Shown piece by piece: positions 56,143 to 64,000 of a stretch of 64,000 nt of DNA. The notes under the pieces were generated by a model, which saw only the letters and a list, made by a program, of their open reading frames with translations, made no database searches and was not told the origin of the DNA. Source of the DNA: Aplysia californica (lineage: Eukaryota > Mollusca > Gastropoda > Aplysiida > Aplysiidae). The translations under genes and the position numbers were made by a program. The stretch is from assembly GCF_000002075.1 (NCBI RefSeq), contig NW_004797481.1, forward strand, positions 7,949 to 71,948, written 5' to 3'. Within the stretch, counting starts at the first letter, position 1. Every line of letters begins with the position of its first letter.

Positions 56143-56266
56143 GTTATTATTAATATTATTATTACATGTTTATCATTATTACATGTAGTATTAGTATTAT
56201 TGGTGTAATTATTATTATCATCATCATCATCATTATCATTATTACTATTATATTATTAGTTATTGC

Positions 56267-56343
<77 letters not shown>
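55943..56343. repeat. (AAT)n/(ATT)n array, about 400 bases
   Basis: Interrupted ATT arrays with a strand switch (AAT then ATT) near 55995. It starts 30 bases after the CNT2 exon 9 donor. Confidence 0.95.
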
Positions 56344-58499
56344 TATCATCATTATCATCATCAGCATCATTTTATTATTATTACTACTATAATAATACTT
56401 TCAGCTTTTTTTTAAATTTCGAGAGCTCTCGGGCGACTTCCAGTAGAAACCCCGATGACTACCAACACACACTTGAATAAAATTTAACTCTTTCTCGAGC
56501 ACAGTATTTTGCGTACCCTACAATTTCTTTGCAGAAACGGACGTTAAAATTCAAGGCATAAACTTATAATATGTCCTTTTTGTGCTGAAGGAGGTGTTAT
56601 GTAATATTATGGAACTAGATCTGAAATCTGGAAAGATAATGTCGTGGTATTTGCATAAATTCTACTGTAGAAAATGTTATTAAGAACAGACTGCAAAAGT
56701 TTTTAAGCGGCCAACTGCGTATTTCTTCCTTTCAAGGTCACCTATTTGCTTAGTTTGTGTTCAAATCATTTTAGTTTCTTGTCTCTCCGTGCAATGCTCA
56801 CTTGTATAACATAACACGCCCATTCTAAAAAGGAATGGATACATGCAGATACGTTTTGAGAACGGTTGAACGAGCTGGAAGAATTAAATACGGTGGAAAG
56901 CAATTATGAGTCCTTTTATCTTTCATTGACAAACAGAAAAATACACCGTGTAGCCACTTTTCAGCACATGCTGCCCCATTTTAAGTCTTTAAGATGTCAG
57001 CTTCTGAGCTGTAGATTTTTTTCACACTGTTGCGTTTCTTTTAGGTGCAGCATTGCAAGCACAAAGGAAAAGAAACAGACAGAAGAAAACCACTTTTCAA
57101 AACATATTCACTAAAATTCTATTATGTGTGTTGCCACATTAACATGTTGCACTACTTCTTTTCAATTGCCTGTGAAAAAGAGTTCGGTGTGTTCGGAACG
57201 TTTCATTCTTTGTTGTTCATAATTCGCATTCGGGATTTCGGCTCTTTCGGTCATCATGACTTTAATCTACATTAATTCAGAAAACACACGCGCTACTTCA
57301 GTGTCCTGAGCACTAAATGCACTACCGGAGAAAAAAATCGTTGAAAAACTTTTATCTGCCTCGCACCTACCAGTTCTGAGGATCAGAAAGGTTGTTTCAG
57401 AGTACAGAAAACAACTACCTTATACTTGTTTGGTGAACATTTGGTCTGTAATTGATCGTAAAGCTTAACACCCCATTGGACCTAACTTAGAACAGATTAC
57501 TTTGGAGGCGGGGTGCTTCAACATTTTCTGTCAAATACAGCCAAGACTTTGTAGGATATAGCATTCCAGCAGAAATATAGAGCAAGTACTTTATTAAAAT
57601 TCCTTAGGAAGAGAAAAAAAACCCACCTAACAATGTGCACATGCCAGGAACAGGCAAGAGCCTAATCGCAACACCTCAGACACTGATGACATGTCTGCGT
57701 ATAGCCATCACAGTAGCGTAGGCCTCTATATAATAATATTGTTAACAGGGCTCTCCTTTCGCCTTTTATAAAATATTCTTTCTGCTTTTTTTAAGAAACA
57801 TGTTGTTAAAGCTTAGAAGTTGTTGTTTTTTTCCATAAAGAAAAGCGTCTTCACCGATCAAATTTAAATGATTCAGACGTAATGGGCTGTTGAAAATGTC
57901 TTCTGCTCTTTTTTTTCCATCTGCCTTCCTTGCTCCTTGTACGCTTCAGCAATGATGTCACCCCGACCCCTCTCTAATCTAGGTCTGTTTTGATTTTTTG
58001 TTTTGTTTGTTTGTTTGTTTGTTTTTGTTATTTGTTTTGCGTTCTTGTTGTTGTTTTATATTTTGTTTTTTAAGTTTTTGTTTTTCGCTTCCCATTTTCA
58101 AATTAATGTCGATTAATTATGACACAAGCTATCCTGCCATACCGTAGATAGATCTAATCCTGGGCGAATGGATTACTAAGATTACTGATACGATCAATGA
58201 GCAACTGGGAAACAAAACTGAATGATACATTTTCTTGTTAGAATAAGTAAATAAACGAATGCAACTATTAACCCTAAACATCTGATCAAGCCAGCTGGTG
58301 CATTTACATTTTGGATAGCTGTCATGACAGTGTGGCTTGATGTACAAAGAGAGGTAAGTGATACTCAGCTCAACGAAATGAATGGCATTCTTAAGCAGAC
58401 TCTTTTCAATAACAAAAAGATACGTTACAAATGTAATTCTCTTTTTCTGAAATATTGGATTACAAAAGGAATAAAAAGACACTTACCACGTCTATGACA
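56344..58499. other. Downstream of CNT2 exon 9, no exon recognised
   Basis: I looked for a plus-strand block equivalent to YLCSYLLYPVSYSMGVE and found none. A GTTT array lies at 57999-58028. Short open frames have no family features. Confidence 0.4.
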
Positions 58500-58990
58500 G
58501 GGAACGGGTGAAAACAAAAGAAGAAATGAAACACACAATAGGAAACTATGCAGGCTTTGACTTTGATTATTATGCTCTAATTAATGGCCTACCAAAAACA
58601 TGGACAGAGCTACTGAACCAGAATTACACACTGGAACTGGAACACAGTCAGTGTGCAGCAGTTGTCTGTGAAAGAATTACTGCTGAAAGTCTTCAGGTAC
58701 TTTGTAGCAACAATCAGGAGTTACGACGAATTGTCTTGGAACTGGAGCAAGTTCAGGTATGCGGTAAGAACTTTTGGTTGAAAAAGCTTGGAGTGGACTA
58801 AGCAGATAGGCATAGTCTAGCACATATGGTCACGCAAGAATCTCGTCTTCGCCTTCTCCATTTTAAAATACTTCACACTATATTCCCAACAAATATTTTG
58901 TTGAGTAGGATGGGCATAAAATCTTCAGAACTGAGAGAATGCTGTGGTGTAGCAGACTGTTTATCCACTGCTCACGATAAAGTTGGTTAT
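58500..58990 (+). mobile_element. LINE fragment with zinc-knuckle-type tail (L1/Tx1-like?)
   Basis: One frame gives YYALINGLPKTWTELLNQN (about 58570-58625) and, after a stop, SRLRLLHFKILHTIFPTNIL, LSRMGIKSSELRECCGVADC (about 58840-58960). The pattern (domain with LP..W, then LLHFKILH..FPTN..L..MGI....C..C) is that of the C-terminal region of L1-type reverse transcriptases. The RT itself is not present. Family assignment is tentative. Confidence 0.5.
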
Positions 58991-60470
58991 GGAATCGTAA
59001 TTTTCATCTGATCTTCCAAATCACAAATAGACATTTGTAAATCAATTTTTAGCAAATTTCAAACATATAACAAGCATAATGAAGAGTCATCAAATCTGTA
59101 AATCAAAGGGTTTTTTTAAAGTTCCGTTACCAGGGAGACGGCGGCCATATTTGATTGTGTTGATATAATAATCGTATACAGCTAATACTAAATCCTCGAT
59201 TATTTTCTATGGAACTATGTTGTTATGTTGTATGTATGTTAGCAAACAACATTCTAACAAACTATTGGATTTTCTCTAAACGAATTAGAAAGTTTTCCAT
59301 ATTTTTGTTTTTCTTGGAGTGGTATTCAAGGTTCCAAAAATGCAGTCAAATTTCACACTCCAGACACCATCAACAAAAATCCATTCCATATATTGAATGT
59401 TTAACTCTGACCTTTGTCGTGTTACATCTTCTCTTCATTTTGTGAAAAATTCATGAAGATTGAATGAAAAATGGTAGAGTAATTTTTAAAAGTATATTAA
59501 AAAACTGAGTTTTGAGAAAACGGACGGTAGAGAAAAAAGAGACTTTATTGGGATATTGTGGAGACTATTATAGCATGCCGGATATGTGATAAGATAAGAC
59601 TTTACGGGATTCTTATTCTATGAAATAATTGTAAGAGAGGCAAAAGAAGCCAGAAAGCCTACATCTCTAAATCCATAATCAACCCAACTTTCAGGGTGTA
59701 ACCCCCCCCCCCCCCAAACCCCTTAAGAATTGTGTATGTTTCACTATACGGAGTTGTAAGGAGCGTCATATGTATGGTATCTACTGTAACTAAAACTCTT
59801 TATTTACGTTTCATTCCAACTTCGAAAGGCAAAAGTAATACTGTTTTATTCATTTGTATGGGGTGGGGGGGGGTATTAAACCTTTTTGTTTGTTTATTTG
59901 ATTGTTTTGTTAATCCAACTGTTGTGTACTATAAAGTGCGCCGAAATGATGACAGCGGGAAGAGGGCACAGATTAGGGGGAACTGGTTCTCACTTAAATG
60001 ATTGAAGAAAATTTATGCACTTCATATAAGATGCTTTAATAGTGGATTTTTATTTATTTTTTATTTTATTTTTTTGGAGGGGGGGAGTTTAGTTTTTTTG
60101 TTTGTTTGTTGTTGTTGTTGTTGTTGTTGTTGTTGATGTTGTAGTTTTTTGCGTGGGTTTTTTTTTCAAACATACCAGCCGAAAAGTGAAATTTGAAAGC
60201 TGTGAGAATTCTACAGGGAACATTGACAGTTTACAGTTAAGTATCCATGCAAATGCAGACCGATTATTCAACATTAAAGCCTCTGGTTGGCCCAGTTATT
60301 CTACTTTACCCCAACTCTCCATAAAGCATACAACAAAACAAAAATGGTCTACAGCAGTTCAGTGCACACGGCTAAAAGTTCATATTAAGTGCAAGAGCCC
60401 CTTCCTGCTTGATGAATTTGGGGCACGGGATGACGTAGCTTTCACTATTTTTAGAGGCTTAGAAAATCTT
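58991..60470. other. Spacer, no recognised element
   Basis: Holds C and G tracts (59701-59715, 59861-59872, 60076-60087) and a short GTT array (60106-60138). Confidence 0.35.
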
Positions 60471-60474
60471 ATAT

Positions 60475-60910
60475 GGGGGCTCCCGTGGCCTAGAGGTACG
60501 GCGTTCGCCTCTCTTTCAATAGTTCCCGGATTCGAAACCCGACAGCGACGGAAAATTTTCTTCTCCAACATAGTCTCCATTTACCTACTTTCCTGCTCTC
60601 TAATCAGGTTTTGTCGTCTGCTTTCGTCTCCACTTTCTGCAGCCTTTCTACTGCTACTCTGTGGTTCCTTCTTATTGCTATATTTCAGCCACACCCTGAT
60701 CTTAGGGTAGGTAAGAACTAACATTAATTTTGGCATTCTAAGATAAGGACGAAAGTCTCGGAGGTCCCGTGTGTAAGTTACGCATGTTAAAGATCTCTTG
60801 GGGGTCCTAAAATAATTCCTACCAGATGAAAATGCTTAATGTGTCACGCGCACTCATATGACCTTATGTAGTTGCGAGCGCCATAAAAGATTTATCAAAG
60901 CAAAAAACAT
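60475..60910 (+). mobile_element. tRNA-derived SINE, long form
   Basis: The head GGCTCCCGTGGCCTAGAGGT (A box at about 60489-60500) and CCGGATTCGAAACCCGAC (B box at about 60527-60544) is followed by about 350 bases of body. The body ends ACTCATATGACCTTATGTAG and TTGCGAGCGCCATAAA. Spacing of the boxes is normal for a tRNA head, but the body continues without an acceptor stem. The tail recurs reversed at 12388-12424. Confidence 0.75.
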
Positions 60911-61064
60911 CTATCTTGCCGAGATTGCTTTTGATGTACAACTTTTAGTAAATGGCTCATTATATTTCCAAGTTCAACCAGTAAGCATATGGTTTCACAG
61001 CATATATTTTTAGGGGCTTTTTTTATTCGTGTTTTTACGCTTCCATCGACACAATTTACATAAT

Positions 61065-61237
61065 CATTTAAGAGGCGGGCTTACAACACTGCCTGTCAGG
61101 GCCAACTCAGGCTGAGAGAGATTATACAAAATCCCGGCAGATAGAGACACTCAATAAAAATTCTCCCCACTCGGGAATAGAATTCTCTTCTCCTGCACGA
61201 GACAGCAAGTCGCCTACAGCTATACCACAGACACAGA
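61065..61237 (-). mobile_element. tRNA-derived SINE (family B), copy 2
   Basis: The minus-strand head reads GTCTGTGGTATAGCTGTAGG (A box) and AGAATTCTATTCCCGAG (decayed B box). The body shares GGCCAACTCAGGCTGAGAG (plus strand) with 48083-48101. It is more decayed than the copy at 48050. Confidence 0.65.
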
Positions 61238-62040
61238 AGTGCATCGACAACGGCAGATGCTATGTTAAATAGAACAGACATAAAAATTATGTTGTGCCAA
61301 AGTTCAACAATCTAGGCCTTATGATTTTTTGTTTTATAAAGGAGGGAGACTTAGATTCGAAATGGAGTAGCACTATACAATGCAGTTTCATTTTTAAAAG
61401 ATAAGTAAATGTACATGCCGTTATCAATTAGCCCCCTGTTCAGGTGGAAGCAATGAACAATGTTGCCCCACTATCAGTCTAGACAGCTGCATTTAGACCT
61501 ACCTGTTTTGTTAGGGGGGAGGGGGTAATGGTCTGAGGTTTTAAAAGATTTTCACTTGTTTCGAGGAGTTCGTTATAATGTCATAGAGTATTGTCACAAA
61601 GAATGAGCCATGATTGGTTCTGTAATTATCTCTAACATTCATCCTGAAAATCTTATAGAACAAAAAGGGGGAGGAGTATTAGTGCCTCCGTTAGCTTAAT
61701 TTGACTCAAGGGTGTGTTGAAAAAAACGTCTAAATCAATGAATAGATAATGGGAGGGAATGATAGGTTCTTGCACACAACGGTGAATATGACCCTGTGGG
61801 TGAAAAAAGAGGGGCGGGGACGGGAGGAGAAAACCAAAATACTGCCTTGAACAGGAAGAACGATAAATAGAATTATTCCTGTTTTTCTATAATGTGTCTC
61901 ACCTTCGATTACATAATAAACAAACGATTTATGACATAATATTTCTTCAAAAGCCACTTATGACAAATTTGAAAATTCTATCTGTGTTGAAGCATTAAAA
62001 TTCCCTCACTTTTCCTGCCTCCTTTGTGGTTTTCCCGAGC
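61238..62040. other. Spacer, no recognised element
   Basis: AT-rich, nothing recognised. Confidence 0.35.
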
Positions 62041-62041
62041 C

Positions 62042-62042
62042 C

Positions 62043-62075
<33 letters not shown>

Positions 62076-62138
62076 CATAGAGAGACAGAGAGAGAGAGAG
62101 ACAGACAGAGAAAGAGACAGAGAGACACAGAGAGACAC

Positions 62139-62194
<56 letters not shown>
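62042..62194. repeat. (GA)n microsatellite
   Basis: GA/GACA/GAAA units with the purest part at 62150-62194. Confidence 0.95.
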
Positions 62195-62197
<3 letters not shown>

Positions 62198-63040
62198 CAA
62201 GGCAAAAATTATCCTAAATGTCTAGATAAACATTTAACACGCGGTTAGCAAGGAATTTCCGGTCTCAATTGTCAGAATTATTAACCTTATTCAAATAAAG
62301 AGCGACTCGATTCAGTAAGACTCAGAAAATCATAGCAATTTATTTCACCGAAAATGTGTCTTTACAGGTAATAGACAGTGGGAAATCTGAGTTAGATTTT
62401 TTTTTTCAATTTTAACACAGGTTAAATTAATAACATCTGGGTCCCCCCAAAAAATTGATCAATTTAGTTACTTTGTCCGTATTAACGTTACACCTTGGGA
62501 TACTTTTGCCGTTGCAAATTTCTATAACTTTGCCTTGCGGTTTCATTGTCAGTGTACAATTTAGTCGGTCTCTTCAAATTCTTACCCTCTGTTTTAAAAG
62601 AACTTTTTTTTTTTAGGTCAAAAACTTTTACAATAGGATTCCGTTGATTTCATCTTTTTGAAAATGGAAACAAAAATTGTATTTCATTCAGTTCTATAAT
62701 TTAGTACATTTTAAAGTTTCCTTTGGTTTCCTGACACTATGGTATTATTCATCGTCATCCAGTGCGAATATCAGATTTCTTTTTTTGATACTGAAGGTGC
62801 TTTGTGACACGACCTGTGTATTCTAAAGATCTGCAGGTAAAATTTCGTGAACGTTGGACAACACTTTTCTCTGATCTCACTCTGTCTCACTCTTAGTTTG
62901 TATTTGAGATTTCAGAAAAGGACAACATCACTGAAAGGGTCGTTTAGTTCAGGGGCAAAAAGCAAGACAGACAAACAGAAAGGAAACATCACTAGCAAAA
63001 CTAATCAAAACACTCTCCCATCGCCATCGCTACCTACGCC
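62195..63040. other. Upstream region of the GPCR gene
   Basis: No promoter motif can be assigned. A pyrimidine-rich tract and possible acceptor (TTTGAGATTTCAG, ending 62915) could mark the start of the coding exon, with the ATG 126 bases further on. Confidence 0.35.
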
Positions 63041-64000
63041 ATGTTGTTTTCGAATTCGACTCGAACTGAAAACTTTCTTGTTCACCCCTCTCATCCCAAT
63101 ACTACATCCCCGGTGCGTTACGCAATGATCAACAACTTCGATCTCATCGCCAAAGTCATCCGTGTCGTCAACGTCTCTGTCACCGTCTTTGGCATCTGCA
63201 GCAACATCTGCAACCTACACGTCTTCACTCGCCTGGGCATTCAAAATACCGCTATGTCGGTGACCTTGTTCGCCCTCTCCCTATCCGACCTGTTTTTCCT
63301 TCTCTCCCTTCTCCTTTTCAGCACTCTTCAGTACCTCATCGATTCAGGCGTCCACACAAGCCAGGATGGCATCCCTTTTAACATCGTTGTCTACCAAGTT
63401 CTGTCTTTTTTCCATATGATGTACACAATATCCGAACTCATCACCGTTTACCTTGCCGTACAGAAATGCTGCTGTGTTGCCTTGCCTTTTCATTTTAAAC
63501 TGATCTTCACTCCTGTCAAAGCCCTGGCAACCTTAGTTCTTTTTGTGATTATAGTATTTGCCTGTTACGTTCCCCTTTACTTTTCTATTGGTTTTCAACT
63601 AGTTCTCGATTCAACACGCAACACAACAAAATTCGTATTTTGGTTTTCAGAGAACCGAATAGTTATTGTTCACGTCTTTCACAACGTTATGGAGCTGTTT
63701 GTCCCCTCGGCGTCACAAGTGATAGTTATTGTGTGTTTGGTTGTCATAACTCGGCAACTTCGAGAAACATCAAAAGTTCGACAAAATACAGAGAACAAAA
63801 GCTCAACGGTAAAAATATTGAAGGCCAGTGACGCAAAGTGTGAAAGGTCAAAAGTAAAGGACACAGTCACTGAGCTCTCTGGAAAGGAATTACGTGCCGT
63901 GCAATCTGTGGTGGTCCTCGTGGTTATGTTCGTCGTCTGCAACCTACCCTCAGTACTAAACAGATATGTAACTTATATCGAGCCTGAATTCAACGACTTT
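63041..64000 (+). CDS. Class A GPCR, chemosensory-receptor-like, 3' truncated by the window
   Basis: A single open frame of 320 codons runs to the window end. I start it at 63041 (MLFSNSTRTENFLVHPSHPN) because it gives an extracellular tail with two N-glycosylation sequons (NST at 5, NTT at 20), and the frame has a TAA at 63002. A second Met at 29 is the alternative. Membrane segments follow: TM1 about 39-62 with GICSN (N55), TM2 about 71-96 with LSLSD (D83), TM3 about 116-140, TM4, TM5, a basic loop about 225-275, and TM6 with VVCNLPSVLNRY. After TM3 the DRY equivalent reads VQKCCCVALPF, so the Arg is replaced by Lys in a QK pair. Such intronless-looking receptors form large expanded families in heterobranch gastropods (putative chemosensory receptors). 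The ligand is unknown. TM7 lies outside the window. Confidence 0.8.
   Translation, partial: MLFSNSTRTENFLVHPSHPNTTSPVRYAMINNFDLIAKVIRVVNVSVTVFGICSNICNLHVFTRLGIQNTAMSVTLFALSLSDLFFLLSLLLFSTLQYLIDSGVHTSQDGIPFNIVVYQVLSFFHMMYTISELITVYLAVQKCCCVALPFHFKLIFTPVKALATLVLFVIIVFACYVPLYFSIGFQLVLDSTRNTTKFVFWFSENRIVIVHVFHNVMELFVPSASQVIVIVCLVVITRQLRETSKVRQNTENKSSTVKILKASDAKCERSKVKDTVTELSGKELRAVQSVVVLVVMFVVCNLPSVLNRYVTYIEPEFNDF

Noticed and set aside
58129-58482. 117-codon minus-strand frame as a gene
   Set aside because: It overlaps the plus-strand LINE fragment region and has no recognisable domain; the composition is AT-driven.

Overview
This is a gene-poor, repeat-rich piece of an animal nuclear genome. 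The introns are GT-AG, the microsatellites are very long, and tRNA-derived SINEs, several LINE families and Tc1/mariner transposons are present. The GPCR at the right end resembles the large chemosensory-receptor families of heterobranch gastropods, and the LINE proteins look molluscan. A sea-slug-like gastropod is therefore my best guess; this is an inference from sequence character, not a species call.

Two concentrative nucleoside transporter genes (CNT, solute carrier family 28) lie head to head. CNT1 is on the minus strand, with nine recognisable exons from 14933 down to 719. It is open for about 515 codons, and its last exons should lie beyond the left edge. CNT2 is on the plus strand, with nine matching exons from 40718 to 55914. 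Homologous exons have the same order and the same splice phases, and three pairs have identical lengths, so the genes arose by duplication. CNT2 carries one-base shifts in homopolymers of exons 1 and 4, an awkward acceptor and shortened coding stretch in exon 7, and no recognisable final exons. It is a decaying paralogue or carries sequencing errors.

The 26 kb between the two genes (14.9-40.7 kb) is mostly transposon debris. In order it holds: a Tc1-like element (15.4-16.9 kb); an I/Nimb-like LINE with a deleted RT core (17.0-19.9 kb, minus); a LINE 3' end (20.5-20.85 kb, minus); an endonuclease-RT LINE interrupted by a mariner (21.8-25.9 kb, plus); a degenerate Tc1-like copy (26.7-27.7 kb); two further LINE 3' ends (29.6-31.3 kb); large (CT)n, (CTAT)n and (GT)n arrays; a terminal-inverted-repeat element rich in palindromes (35.1-36.0 kb); and another LINE split by a 2.26 kb mariner (36.3-39.5 kb). 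More fragments sit in the introns: a long-TIR Tc1-like element (13.0-14.4 kb, in CNT1), two near-identical foldback MITEs (2.67 and 50.14 kb), LINE pieces (45.8-47.2 and 50.9-51.1 kb) and several SINEs.

From 55.9 to 63.0 kb no host exon was recognised. The stretch holds a LINE fragment, SINEs and repeats. A GPCR opens at 63041 and runs off the right edge.

No retroviral, LTR or Polinton element was recognised. Exon boundaries come from reading splice sites and comparing the two CNT paralogues with remembered vertebrate CNT sequence; no alignment or database search was run.
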